64,000 nucleotides of DNA from Candidatus Amarobacillus elongatus (GCA_016703545.1 JADJBX010000003.1:310001-374000), one strand, 5' to 3'. Numbered from the stretch's first letter, positions 27,777 to 37,047 are shown. Program-made: numbers and translations. The notes: generated from the letters alone by a model not told the origin.

Positions 27777-29296
27777 CGTTCGCGATACTGGATCGCCTCC
27801 GCCACGTGCGCCTGCCCGAGCGTGTCGCTCCCCGCGAGGTCCGCGATCGTGCGCGAAAGCTTGAGCAGCCGGTGGAACGCGCGTGCGGACAGGTCGAGCT
27901 GTTTCACCGCCGCGCGTAACAGCTCGGACGCGCCGCTTTCGAGGTGATCCTGCGCGTGCTCGCGCACCTGGCGCGGGTCCATCTCCGAATTCAGCCGCGA
28001 TCCGTCCCCAAACCTGGCGTGCTGACGCGAACGCGCCGCCGCCACGCGATCGGCGACGACCGCGGATGGCTCACCACGTGCCGCCGCTGCCAGCTTTTCG
28101 TACTCCACCCTCGGCACATCCACGAAGAGGTCGATGCGATCCAGCAGCGGACCCGAGATGCGCCGCTGGTAGCGCGACACCACGGGTGGCGGGCAGACAC
28201 AGCTGCGCGCAGGGTCGCCGTAGTACCCGCATGGGCATGGGTTGAGCGCGCCAACCAGCGCGAAGTTCGCCGGGAACGTGACCGATGTGCGCGCACGGCT
28301 AATGGTCACCACGCGGTCCTCCAGCGGCTGCCGCAGCACCTCCAGGACGCGCGGGTCGAACTCGGGGAGCTCGTCGAGGAAGAGGATGCCCCGGTTCGCG
28401 AGCGTGATTTCGCCCGGCTTCGGGACCGATCCCCCGCCCACGAGGCCGGCGTTCGAGATCGTGTGGTGGGGCGACCGAAAGGGACGCGACGCCACCAGCC
28501 CGGCGCCGCCCGGAAGCAGCCCCGCCACGCTGTAGATGCGCGTCACCTCCATCGCCTCGTCCGGGGTCATGGGCGGGAGGATCGAGGGGAGGGCGCGCGC
28601 GAGCAACGTCTTGCCGCTGCCTGGCGGCCCCCGCATGACGAGGTTGTGACCGCCCGCCGCCGCCACTTCCAGCGCACGCTTCACGTGCTCCTGCCCCACG
28701 ATGTCGGCGAAGTCGGTGACCTGCGGGCCGGCGGCGGGCGCGGGTGGTGGCGGTTCGCGCAACGGCGCGATGGCCGAAGCACCGAGCAGGTGCGCCGCGA
28801 GCTGCGTGAGCGTCTCCACCGGGTACACGTCCATGCCGTCCACGAGGGACGCCTCCGGGGCGTTCACGGCCGGGACGAAGACCTTCCGAATACCCCGGTC
28901 CTTCGCCACGGCGACCATCGGCAGCGTGCCCCGCACCGCGCGCACCTCCCCCGTGAGGGCCAGTTCGCCCAGGAACACGGCGTCGTGGATATCGGCGACC
29001 ACCTGTCCGCTCGCGACGAGCATTCCAATCGCGATGGGCAGATCGTACGCGGGTCCCTCCTTGCGGAGGTCGGCCGGGGCGAGGTTGACCACGATGCGGC
29101 TGTTGAACGGCCACGTCAGCGCGCTGTTGCGAATCGCCGAGCGCACCCGGTCCTTCGACTCCTGGATGGCCGCGTCCGGGAGGCCGACCACAGTCAGCTT
29201 CGGCTCGCCGCGGCTGATGTCGATTTCCACGTCGACAAGCTCGCCGTCGAGCCCGATTACCGCACAACTCAGGACCTTTGCGAGCATGGGCGGCAT
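27767..29296 (-). CDS. comM: YifB/ComM family Mg chelatase-like AAA+ ATPase
   Basis: A 509-residue AAA+ protein of the ComM/YifB group, a hexameric branch-migration helicase that helps integrate incoming single-stranded DNA during transformation in several bacteria. Its N-terminal ChlI-like domain has LTVVGLPDAAIQESKDRVRS and LAPADLRKEGPAYDLPIAIG. The AAA+ core has Walker A GPPGSGKTLLARAL, Walker B GILFLDELPEF, a zinc-type cysteine cluster (LNPCPCGYYGDPARSCVCPP), and the C-terminal QLDLSARAFHRLLKLSRTIA. The start may be ATG 29287 (MLAKVLSCAVIG) rather than 29296. Confidence 0.93.
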   Translation of the reverse strand: MPPMLAKVLSCAVIGLDGELVDVEIDISRGEPKLTVVGLPDAAIQESKDRVRSAIRNSALTWPFNSRIVVNLAPADLRKEGPAYDLPIAIGMLVASGQVVADIHDAVFLGELALTGEVRAVRGTLPMVAVAKDRGIRKVFVPAVNAPEASLVDGMDVYPVETLTQLAAHLLGASAIAPLREPPPPAPAAGPQVTDFADIVGQEHVKRALEVAAAGGHNLVMRGPPGSGKTLLARALPSILPPMTPDEAMEVTRIYSVAGLLPGGAGLVASRPFRSPHHTISNAGLVGGGSVPKPGEITLANRGILFLDELPEFDPRVLEVLRQPLEDRVVTISRARTSVTFPANFALVGALNPCPCGYYGDPARSCVCPPPVVSRYQRRISGPLLDRIDLFVDVPRVEYEKLAAAARGEPSAVVADRVAAARSRQHARFGDGSRLNSEMDPRQVREHAQDHLESGASELLRAAVKQLDLSARAFHRLLKLSRTIADLAGSDTLGQAHVAEAIQYRERVA

Positions 29297-29348
29297 TGTC
29301 CGGGCGCGGTGAAGGGCGCGTCAAACCGCCTGCGAGGGCGCCGCGCTG

Positions 29349-29759
29349 CTACCCCTGCTTCACTCCAGATGGCGCCTGCTCGACGAGCCGGGCCATCAGC
29401 CCGGCCAGTTCCCGGGCGGCATCCACGCACTCCCCGAGCCGGACGGGCGAGAGCTGCACGATCGTGCTGCGCGGCGCCGTCACCCAGCGGAAGCGCTCCG
29501 CCTGCGTGAGCCGCGCGAGCTCGCCCGCCTCCGGGTTGCCGGCACACACCAGCGACATCGCCGCCAGCTGGTCTCGCACGGCGTCGAGATCGAGCCCGGG
29601 CGCGAACGCGGCCACGCGCGGCTCGTCGATGCGCCATTGCATCGCGAGGAACCGTTCGTTCTTGCAGAAGAGCACGACACCGGCGTTCAGGAACTCCTCG
29701 CGGTCCACTCGCGGGACCACGCGGACGACGGCGTACTCATAGACGCTGCGCGCGGGCAC
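29349..29759 (-). CDS. DUF3037 domain protein
   Basis: A 136-residue protein matching DUF3037: YEYAVVRVVPRVDREEFLNA, then GVVLFCKNERFLAMQWRIDE, and VCAGNPEAGELARLTQAERF. Known homologues are small proteins of unknown function, often encoded next to a HipA-like kinase, as here. GTG 29759 is chosen because it gives the conserved start; longer frames overlap the kinase gene. The gene overlaps the HipA-like gene by 23 bases, so their translation is coupled. Confidence 0.8.
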   Translation of the reverse strand: MPARSVYEYAVVRVVPRVDREEFLNAGVVLFCKNERFLAMQWRIDEPRVAAFAPGLDLDAVRDQLAAMSLVCAGNPEAGELARLTQAERFRWVTAPRSTIVQLSPVRLGECVDAARELAGLMARLVEQAPSGVKQG

Positions 29760-30516
29760 GCTCGGCCTCCTGTTCGAAGATCTCGCGGTGGGCGAGGCGC
29801 AGTTCGAGGTAGCGAAGGTAGGCGTTGCGGGTGGCGGCGGGGTCGCCGAACGGGACATCGACGAGCCACTCGTCCGGCAGCAAAGCGGTGATTGAGGCCA
29901 GCAACGACGGCGTGAGGACACGCTCGGCCATGCTCCCGGCACCGGTGATGCTCGCCGCCCGGCCGAGGAGGACATGGTCGCGAATGGCGGGGAAGGCCGA
30001 TTGCGCGCGCGTCTCCCAGCCGTCCCACGTGTGATGGAAATAGAACGCGGCTCCGTGGTCGATGAGCCACGGCTCCCGGTGCCAGAGCAGGATGTTCGGG
30101 TTTTTCAGCGTGCGGTCGACGTTCGTGATGAAGGCGTCGAACCAGGCGGTGCGCGCGGCCAGCGCGGGGTCGAACGCCTGGAGCGAGACCGGGTCGAGGC
30201 TCAACGATCCGGGCAGGTAGTCCACGCCGAGGTTCAATCCCGCACTCGCGATGAGCAGTTCGCGGATTTCGGGGTCCAGTTCGTTGCGGCCGAATTCGGC
30301 GTCGAGGTCGACGAAGACGATCTCCGGGATGGGAAGGCCCAGCGCGCGCCCGATTTCGGCGCCGAGGAGTTCGGCGAGGAGCGCCTTCGGTCCCTGGCCG
30401 GCGCCGCGGAACTTCAGCACGTACAGGCCGTCGTCGTCGGCCTCGATGATGGCCGGCAGCGACCCGCCTTCGCGCAACGGCGTCACATACCTGGTGGCGG
30501 CCACCGTTCGCAACAT
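29737..30516 (-). CDS. HipA-like kinase domain protein
   Basis: A 259-residue protein of the HipA_2 group. Visible kinase features are an N-terminal Lys in LYVLKFRGAGQGPKALLAEL, the catalytic loop FDAFITNVDRTLKNPNILLW (N-x-D-R-T, matching HipA's NxDxHxKN region) and the metal-binding IDHGAAFYFHH. It is much shorter than E. coli HipA (440 residues) and lacks the HipA N1 domain. No HipB-type antitoxin is adjacent; DUF3037 is the coupled partner. A toxin role is possible but not shown. Confidence 0.75.
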   Translation of the reverse strand: MLRTVAATRYVTPLREGGSLPAIIEADDDGLYVLKFRGAGQGPKALLAELLGAEIGRALGLPIPEIVFVDLDAEFGRNELDPEIRELLIASAGLNLGVDYLPGSLSLDPVSLQAFDPALAARTAWFDAFITNVDRTLKNPNILLWHREPWLIDHGAAFYFHHTWDGWETRAQSAFPAIRDHVLLGRAASITGAGSMAERVLTPSLLASITALLPDEWLVDVPFGDPAATRNAYLRYLELRLAHREIFEQEAERARAQRL

Positions 30517-30550
30517 GTTCCGGTTGTACGGCAGAACGGCCCAACGTGCC

Positions 30551-31406
30551 TCACCCGCCGCGAACGGGCCGCCAGATCGTGAGGATGTTGTCAGGCAGCC
30601 GGACCGCGAAACGTGCCTCCGGTGACGCCTCGGCCAGCAGCGCTCGAAGGCGCTGTTCGAACTCGGGCGTTTGCGCGCCGAAGAGGTGGGGCGCCGTCCA
30701 CGACATCGAAAACGTTTCGGCGACCATGTCGTCGATGGTGCGAACGAGGATGCGCCCATCGGGCACGGTGACGCGCTCTCCGGGGGCGAAGCCCGCCGCC
30801 CGGAACACCGCGTCCTCATCGCCGGGCGAGGTGTTGCGAATGCCCCGGCCGGCACGGCGGTCGGGCCCGAGGAATTCGCGAGCCAAATCGCCGATCGCCG
30901 CCAGCGGAGGCGCCGCCAGGGGAGCTGGTCGCCTGTCGGTTGCGGACGGTAGCCCGGGGCGTCCACCTGAACGGCGGCGCCGCCCGCTTCGAGCATGTCG
31001 CGAACGGCCGCCGCCACCCGCGGACGGTCCATCCAGTGGAACGACGCCGCGAGCGTGACCACGCGAAAGCTGCCGAGGTCCGCTGGAAGCGTCTCGGCGC
31101 GCGCGCTGACCCAATGCGCGTTCAACACGCCGCGTTCGGCCGCCAGCCTCCGGGCTTCTCGGAGCATCCCCTCGTCGGGGTCGAGCCCCACGACCGATTC
31201 GAACAGCGCAGCGAGCCGGAGGGTGACCGTGCCTGGGCCACAACCGAGGTCCAGCAGCCTGCCGCGCCCATCGAGGTCGAGCGCGGCGGCGAGCGCCTCG
31301 GCAAGGCCGGGTGCGTAGGGTAGCCGCCCCGGTCGTAGTGCTCGGCCGCGCCCGCGAAAAGGCTCTCGTCCCATCGCCACTCCTGCCAGTCACCGCGCGC
31401 GCCCAT
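30551..31406 (-). CDS. Class I SAM-dependent methyltransferase (two frameshifts)
   Basis: A methyltransferase of about 285 residues reconstructed across three frames. The first part reads DWQEWRWDESLFAGAAEHYD. After a missing base in the CCCC near 31327-31330 it continues RLPYAPGLAEALAAALDLDG and motif I LLDLGCGPGTVTLRLA. It then reads FHWMDRPRVAAAVRDMLEAG, a motif typical of UbiE/COQ5-like enzymes that follow SAM binding. A second missing base near 30911-30916 leads to PPLAAIGDLAREFLG and the C-terminal half ending in LPDNILTIWRPVRGG. The substrate is unknown. It is divergent from the fused CoA-transferase, with only about 54 bases between them. Confidence 0.72.
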
Positions 31407-31424
31407 CACCGGATGATAGCGCGG

Positions 31425-31452
31425 TTGCAGAGCGTCGCCGTTCCCGTAACAT
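31425..31452 (+). promoter_or_regulatory. Candidate promoter of the second fused CoA-transferase
   Basis: TTGCAG, 16-base spacer, TAACAT. The GTG start at 31461 follows the -10 box by eight bases, so translation would be leaderless; no ribosome binding site is visible before the GTG. Confidence 0.35.
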
Positions 31453-31460
31453 CCGCCTTC

Positions 31461-33812
31461 GTGACGAGTGGGGGGCCGCTGGCCGGCGTTCGCGTGCTTG
31501 AATTCGCCGGCTGGAACGGCGTCCTCGCCGGCCGGCTGCTCGCCGATGACAGCGCGGATGTCGTGCGCGTTGTTCCGCCCGGCGGCGACTTCCTCGCATC
31601 CGAGCCTCCCTTCGCCCACGGCCGCAGCCTCCAGGAGGCGTGGTACAACGCGGGCAAGCGCATCGTCCGGCTCGATCCTTCCACGCCGGACGGCGAGCGG
31701 GCCCTGGCCAGGTTGATCGCGGGGTCGGACATCGTCATCGATGACTGGCACCCCGGGAGCGAGCCTGCCGCGATTGCCGCCAATCCCCGGCTGGTGCGCG
31801 TTTCGGTCACGCCGTTCGGGCACGGCGCGCCGCACCAGTGGCATGTGAACGACCTCGTCGCCAGCGCGCTCTGCGGTTCGGCGAGCGTCACGGGGACCGC
31901 CGCCACGCGCCCACTGCCCGGCTGGGGCAACCAGACCCACAACACCGTCGGGATGTACGCCGCGATCTGCGCGCTCGCGGGCCTGCGGTTCACGCGACTG
32001 ACAGGCAAGGGCACGCACATCGACCTCTCGGCGCACGAGGCCCTCGTAAGCTGCACAGAACAGGTGTTGATGGAGTGGTTCTTTCCCGGCGTCTGGGGCC
32101 CTGCCCGCACGGTCGCGCCGCGCCAGGGCGCCATCCACTGGAGCGGCGCCTACGACGTCTTCCCCGGCGCCGACGGCCGTGGTGCGCAGGTGTCCGTGGC
32201 GATGCGCCTGGCCGAGTCGATCCTGCCATGGCTCATCGAAGACGGCGCCGCCCAGGACCTCGCGGACGCGGGGAAGTACCCGAACGTCGTGGCCATGATC
32301 CGCAACCTGCCCTACGTCATGCGCGTCGTGGGTGACTGGGTCGCGACAAAGGATGCGTGGGAGTTGTTCTTCGCCGCACAGGAGAAGCACCTGCCGTGGA
32401 GCGCCGTCGTGTCGGTCCCGGAGGCGCTTGCGAGCCCCCAGGTCACGGAGCGGTCGTACATCACCGAGGTCCCGCACGGGGACGGCGAGGGCATGCTGCA
32501 ACTCCCGGGACGTTTCTACCGCATCGCGGGCCTGCCACACGATGCGGCGCTCTCACGCGAGGTCGCGGCCGGGGACGTCGGGTGGGAAGCGCGCACCGGC
32601 GGAGCCGCTGCAGCGGGCCTCAGCTCCACACGGCCGCTCGAGGGCATCCGCGTGCTCGACTTCACACACGTCCTCGCGGGGCCGTTCGGCACGCGCGTCC
32701 TCGCGGACCTTGGCGCGGACGTGATCAAGGTCAGCACGGGGAGCCGCTCCTCGGGCGCGAACAGCCCATCGCACGCCTACTTCACGTCGTGGAACCGGAA
32801 CAAGCGCAACATCACGCTCGACATGTCCCGCCCCGAGGGCCGCGCGGTCGCGCGGCGGCTCGCGCTCCAGTGCGACGTCATCATTGAGAACTTCAGCGCG
32901 GGCGTGCTCGCCCGGTGGGGCCTGGACCGCGCCGGGCTCCAGGCCGAGAACCCGCGAATCACCGTTGTCTCCATGGGGGGCATGGGCCAGGACGGCCCGT
33001 GGAGCCGCTTCGTTACCTTTGCCCCGACCATTCACGCGCTCACCGGCCTCACCTACCTCACCAACCCGGCCGACTCGCACCGCATCGGCTACGGCTTCTC
33101 GCTCACCGACCACCTGTCCGGGCTGATTGGGGCGCTCGCGTCGCTCGCGGGCGTGGAGCAGGCCGCCCGGACAGGCCAGGGGATCGCCGTGGACCTCGCA
33201 CAGTACGAGGTGGGGCTGGGCATCCTCGGGCCAACGCTCATGGGCGCGCTCGCGAACGGCGTCACCCACAAACCCGTTGGCGCGCGCCATCCCTTCGGCG
33301 TCTACGCGCCCCACGGCACCTATCCCGCTACGGGCGAGGACGAATGGGTGGCCATCGCCGTCCGCGGCGATGGTGAGTGGCGCGCGCTGTGCGCCGTGAT
33401 GGACGCGCGGGGGCTGGCGGATGACCCCCGTTTCGCCACCCACGAGGCGCGGCTTGCGAACCAGGACGCGCTCGACGCCGTCATCGACGCCTGGACGCGC
33501 ACCCGGGACCGCTACGAGGTCATGAACGCATGCCAGGCGGCCGGAATCGCCGCGGGCGCCGTCCAGCGCGCGCCGGACCTTCCGGGGAACGATGCGAACC
33601 TCGCCGGCCGCGGCTTTTTCACCACGACCCGTTCGGAGCCGTGGGGCGAGCACGGCATCGATGCCTTCCCCGCGCGCTTCGACGGAGAACGGCCGCCGCG
33701 CTACGAGGGCGTCCACGGCATCGGCGCCGACACCTTCGAGGTGCTGACGGAGCTGCTTGGGATCGACGACGAAGCGTTCGCCGCCCTGGCCGCCGCGGGC
33801 ATCCTCGCGTGA
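31461..33812 (+). CDS. Fused two-domain family III CoA-transferase (DddD-like architecture), second copy
   Basis: A 783-residue protein with the same two-domain build as the gene at 24506 but clearly divergent. Domain 1: GGPLAGVRVLEFAGWNGVLA, then QTHNTVGMYAAICALAGLRF, where the Asp position is His, and TGKGTHIDLSAHEALVS. Domain 2: LEGIRVLDFTHVLAGPFGTR, LGADVIKVSTGSRS, IENFSAGVLARWGLD, the catalytic-type Asp in FSLTDHLSGLIGALASLAGV, then RTGQGIAVDLAQYEVG. GTG 31461 is taken as start; an in-frame ATG about 48 bases upstream is an alternative. It is followed by the Cys-ligase gene, 61 bases on. Confidence 0.87.
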   Translation: MTSGGPLAGVRVLEFAGWNGVLAGRLLADDSADVVRVVPPGGDFLASEPPFAHGRSLQEAWYNAGKRIVRLDPSTPDGERALARLIAGSDIVIDDWHPGSEPAAIAANPRLVRVSVTPFGHGAPHQWHVNDLVASALCGSASVTGTAATRPLPGWGNQTHNTVGMYAAICALAGLRFTRLTGKGTHIDLSAHEALVSCTEQVLMEWFFPGVWGPARTVAPRQGAIHWSGAYDVFPGADGRGAQVSVAMRLAESILPWLIEDGAAQDLADAGKYPNVVAMIRNLPYVMRVVGDWVATKDAWELFFAAQEKHLPWSAVVSVPEALASPQVTERSYITEVPHGDGEGMLQLPGRFYRIAGLPHDAALSREVAAGDVGWEARTGGAAAAGLSSTRPLEGIRVLDFTHVLAGPFGTRVLADLGADVIKVSTGSRSSGANSPSHAYFTSWNRNKRNITLDMSRPEGRAVARRLALQCDVIIENFSAGVLARWGLDRAGLQAENPRITVVSMGGMGQDGPWSRFVTFAPTIHALTGLTYLTNPADSHRIGYGFSLTDHLSGLIGALASLAGVEQAARTGQGIAVDLAQYEVGLGILGPTLMGALANGVTHKPVGARHPFGVYAPHGTYPATGEDEWVAIAVRGDGEWRALCAVMDARGLADDPRFATHEARLANQDALDAVIDAWTRTRDRYEVMNACQAAGIAAGAVQRAPDLPGNDANLAGRGFFTTTRSEPWGEHGIDAFPARFDGERPPRYEGVHGIGADTFEVLTELLGIDDEAFAALAAAGILA

Positions 33813-33873
33813 CCCGGATCGCGGCTCCGTTGCTGTCTGCTACCCTTTCCCGCAGCCCCGGAAGGAGGAGCCC

Positions 33874-35094
33874 GTGACGCTCCGGCTCTATTCGTCTCTC
33901 GGCCGCGAAAAGCGGGATTTCGTCCCGCTGACGCCCGGCCGGGTCAACATCTACGTGTGCGGCGTGACGCCCTACGACGTCACCCACCTCGGGCACGCGT
34001 TCTCCTACGTCCAGTTCGATGCGCTGCGGCGCTACCTCACCTCCCTGGGCAACGATGTGCGCTACGTCCAGAACGTCACGGACATCGACGACGACATGAT
34101 CATGGTCTCGAAGCGGCAGGGCGGACGGCCCATCGCCGAGATCCGCGACGAGAACGACGCCATCTTTCGCAACGACCTCGACCGCCTGAATGTCCTGCGG
34201 CCTACGGTGTACCCGTTCGCCACCGACCACATCCCCCAGATTATCGAGGCCACTCAGAAGATCATCGACGCGGGCCGAGCCTACGTCGTCGATGGCGACG
34301 TCTTCTTCGAAGCAGCCACCTTCCCCGGCTACGGCCAGCTCAATGGCGTCACCATCGAGGAGTTGGCGAAGCGCGAAAACCCGGAATCGAAGCGCGAACA
34401 CAAGAAGCGCGGCCCTCTGGACTTCCTCCTCTGGCAGCAGGTGGACCCCGGCGACCCGAGCTGGGAGAGCCCGTGGGGTCCGGGCCGCCCCGGCTGGTCC
34501 ATCGAATGCACCGCCATGTCCATGGCGCACCTCGGCGACCAGATCGACATCCACGGCGGCGGCCACGACCTGGTCTTCCCCCACCACGAAAACGAAATCG
34601 CGCAGGCGGAGTCGGTTTCCGGGAAGCGGCCGTTCTGCGGCTGGTGGATGCACAACGGCATGCTCCAGCTCGACGGCGTCAAGATGAGCAAGTCGCTGGG
34701 GAACCTCGTCCTCGCGCGCCATCTCATGGCCGAATTCGAACCCGACCAGCTCCGGCTCTACCTGCTGTCGCAGCACTACCGCACGGATGCAAATTACCAT
34801 AACGGCGACCTCCTCGCCCTCGGGCCGCGGTACGAACGGCTGAAGGCGGCGGTCGCGAAGGCTGAGGGCACCGCGGGCGATCCGGCCGTCGTTGCCTCCG
34901 CGCGTGCCGCCCTCGACGACGACTTCGACACGCCCGCCGCCCTCCACGTCCTCGATGACGCCGCCACGCGTGTGCTCGCCGGGGGGGCCGCTCCCGGTGA
35001 GGCCGAGGCCCTGCGGGAGATCCTATCGGTGCTCGGGTTCGCCTTCGCGGGCGCGCGCGGACCCGCCACCGGCCACCTCAGCTCGGTCCTCTAG
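33874..35094 (+). CDS. cysS: Cysteine--tRNA ligase family enzyme, with MshC-like features
   Basis: A class I ligase that activates cysteine with ATP. The HIGH-type motif is THLGHAFSYVQFDALRRYL, and the KMSKS-type motif is GVKMSKSLGNLVLARHL. Zinc ligands are Cys in NIYVCGVTPYD, Cys in GWSIECTAMSM, and His/Glu in VFPHHENEIAQAES. At 406 residues it is shorter than E. coli CysRS (461) and lacks most of the C-terminal anticodon domain. CGVTPYDVTHLGHA and YVQNVTDIDDDM resemble MshC, the cysteine ligase of mycothiol synthesis, whereas HNGMLQLDG-KMSKSLGN fits CysRS. I favour CysRS. GTG 33874 has a strong GGAAGGAGG upstream. It is convergent with dnaG. Confidence 0.78.
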   Translation: MTLRLYSSLGREKRDFVPLTPGRVNIYVCGVTPYDVTHLGHAFSYVQFDALRRYLTSLGNDVRYVQNVTDIDDDMIMVSKRQGGRPIAEIRDENDAIFRNDLDRLNVLRPTVYPFATDHIPQIIEATQKIIDAGRAYVVDGDVFFEAATFPGYGQLNGVTIEELAKRENPESKREHKKRGPLDFLLWQQVDPGDPSWESPWGPGRPGWSIECTAMSMAHLGDQIDIHGGGHDLVFPHHENEIAQAESVSGKRPFCGWWMHNGMLQLDGVKMSKSLGNLVLARHLMAEFEPDQLRLYLLSQHYRTDANYHNGDLLALGPRYERLKAAVAKAEGTAGDPAVVASARAALDDDFDTPAALHVLDDAATRVLAGGAAPGEAEALREILSVLGFAFAGARGPATGHLSSVL

Positions 35095-35108
35095 GGCGGA
35101 GATGACCA

Positions 35109-35126
35109 TCGCGAGTTAGCTCGCGA
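35109..35126. terminator. Short hairpin between cysS and dnaG
   Basis: A perfect 7-bp stem, TCGCGAG-TTAG-CTCGCGA, in the convergent gap; the loop includes the dnaG stop codon. It lacks a T run, so termination strength is doubtful. Confidence 0.4.
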
Positions 35127-36963
35127 CGCCAGGCTCGTCGCGGCGATGGATGCTCGACCCCAGCTGGAGCACCTCGATCGCCGTCTCGGCGATGTCGCGG
35201 TGCTCCTCCGGGGGCTGGCCGCCCATCCACGCCGTCGACGCGATCTGGTCCACCAGCCGCGGCCCGAGTTCTTGCTCCGCCTCCGAGAGCACCTCGGACA
35301 CGGCGACATGGTGTTCGAGCTGGCGTTCGCGAGCGATGGCATCGCGGTACTTCCACGCCCAGGTGCTGGCCTCGCTGCCCACCATCGGCGGAAGGCGCGT
35401 TCGTCCAACGTCGAGCGCGTGGCCGAGCAGCGGGTCGTCCTCGGCCGTCGGGATGTCGTCGGCGAGCCAGCGGCGGAACAGTTCGCGGTCGGCCGCGCGC
35501 GTGAAGAGCGCGGCGGGGACGATGCGGAACTCCGTGCGCAACGACGGGTTGCGAAGCAGGATGGCGAGGAGCGTGCGCTCGGCGAGGCTCTCCCCGGAGG
35601 GGCGCTCCGGCTCAGGGGCAATCCACCGCCGCCTCCCCTGGGGGCGGATGCGCTCCATGATGGACGTCTCCGAAACCCCAAGGTGGCGCGCCACACGCTG
35701 CACGTACATCGCCCGTTCCACCGGGTCGGCGACGGCCAGTAGCACGGGCCGCATACGGTCCACGATGCGGCGCGCCTCCACCGGAGAGTCCGGCGCCGCC
35801 GCTCCCATCAGCCGCGACAACAGGAACTCCGCGTAGGGCCGCGCGCCGGAGATGGCCGCGGCCCAACCGGCGGGGTCATCACGCGCGATCTCGTCCGGGT
35901 CCTTGCCGGCCGGGAGCGGCGCCACTCGCAGCTCGAGCTCGGACTTGCCCTGCAGGTCGTCGCCCGAGCGGACCGACTTCGCCATCGCCTCCGGGGATTC
36001 GAGCGACATAAACAGCGCACCGGCGCGCTCGGCGGCCGCGAGCCCCGCTGCGTCCGGGTCCATCGCGAGCACGACTCGCTTTGCGTACCGCTTCAGCAGC
36101 GCTGCGTGGTTCTCCGTGAGCGACGTGCCCATCGTCGCCACGACGTTCTTGAAGCCCGCCTGCCAGGGCCCCATCACGTCCATGTACCCCTCGACTACGA
36201 CCGCCACGCCTTCGCGGCGGATGGCCTCGCTGGAGACGTTGAGCCCGAACAGAGTGCGGCCCTTGTCGAAGACCTCGGTCTGCGGGGAGTTCAGGTACTT
36301 CGGTTCCTCACCATGCAGGCCGCGCCCGCCCATGGCCACGTACTGCCCGCGCTCGTCGGCGATCGGGATGATGACGCGGCCGCGAAAGCGGTCGTAGGGC
36401 TGCCCGCCGCTCTCGGGCTCGACCAGCAGACCGGCGGCGAGCATGTCCGCCTCGTCGTAGCCGCGGCCGCCAAGGTAATCCCGCAGGCCACGCCACTCAT
36501 CCGGCGCCCAGCCTATCCGAAACGACTGAACGGCCTCCTCCGTGAGCCCACGCTTCTCGTAGATGTACGCCCGGGCCGCGGCGCCGATGTCCGCGTCGCG
36601 GAAGCAGCGCTGGTAGTACTCCACGGCCGCCGACATGAGCGCCATGAGCTTCTCGGCGCGCCCGCGCTTCTGGGCCGACTCCGCCGTGAGCTGTACGCCG
36701 GCTTCGAGCGCGAGCTGCTGCAGCGCGCCACGGAAGTCGAGGTTTTCGCGCTTCTGCGCGAAGGAGAAGATGTCGCCGCCATCGCCGCAGCTGCCAAAGC
36801 AGCGCCACGTCCCGCGGTCGGGGAAGACGTAAAACGAAGGCGTCTTTTCAGTATGGAAGGGGCAGAGGCCACGGAAGTTGCGCCCGGCCTTCTGCAGCCG
36901 GGTCTGCCGCCCGATGTACTCCACCAGGTCGAGCTTCGCCTTGATCTCCGCGACGGCGTCCAT
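35116..36963 (-). CDS. dnaG: DNA primase
   Basis: Synthesises RNA primers for the replication fork; 615 residues from ATG 36963 (MDAVAEIKAKLDLVEYIGRQ). The zinc-binding CHC2 domain is GLCPFHTEKTPSFYVFP...CFGSCGDGGD. The TOPRIM core has VVVEGYMDVMGPWQAG and VVLAMDPDAAGLAAAERA with the metal-binding acidic residues, and the C-terminal part has the DnaB-interaction region (LLAILLRNPSLRTEF). An upstream in-frame GTG at 37014 would add 17 poorly conserved residues. It lies in a dgt-like/SH3b/dnaG cluster on the minus strand; dgt and dnaG are neighbours in many Gram-positive-like genomes. Confidence 0.95.
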   Translation of the reverse strand: MDAVAEIKAKLDLVEYIGRQTRLQKAGRNFRGLCPFHTEKTPSFYVFPDRGTWRCFGSCGDGGDIFSFAQKRENLDFRGALQQLALEAGVQLTAESAQKRGRAEKLMALMSAAVEYYQRCFRDADIGAAARAYIYEKRGLTEEAVQSFRIGWAPDEWRGLRDYLGGRGYDEADMLAAGLLVEPESGGQPYDRFRGRVIIPIADERGQYVAMGGRGLHGEEPKYLNSPQTEVFDKGRTLFGLNVSSEAIRREGVAVVVEGYMDVMGPWQAGFKNVVATMGTSLTENHAALLKRYAKRVVLAMDPDAAGLAAAERAGALFMSLESPEAMAKSVRSGDDLQGKSELELRVAPLPAGKDPDEIARDDPAGWAAAISGARPYAEFLLSRLMGAAAPDSPVEARRIVDRMRPVLLAVADPVERAMYVQRVARHLGVSETSIMERIRPQGRRRWIAPEPERPSGESLAERTLLAILLRNPSLRTEFRIVPAALFTRAADRELFRRWLADDIPTAEDDPLLGHALDVGRTRLPPMVGSEASTWAWKYRDAIARERQLEHHVAVSEVLSEAEQELGPRLVDQIASTAWMGGQPPEEHRDIAETAIEVLQLGSSIHRRDEPGVAS

Positions 36964-37047
36964 GGCCCGATTGTAGGGCCCGTCTCCGCCACATCCCCGG
37001 GCAGCCGTCACCATGCCCGGGTTCTGAACGAAGGTGCACCCGTTACG

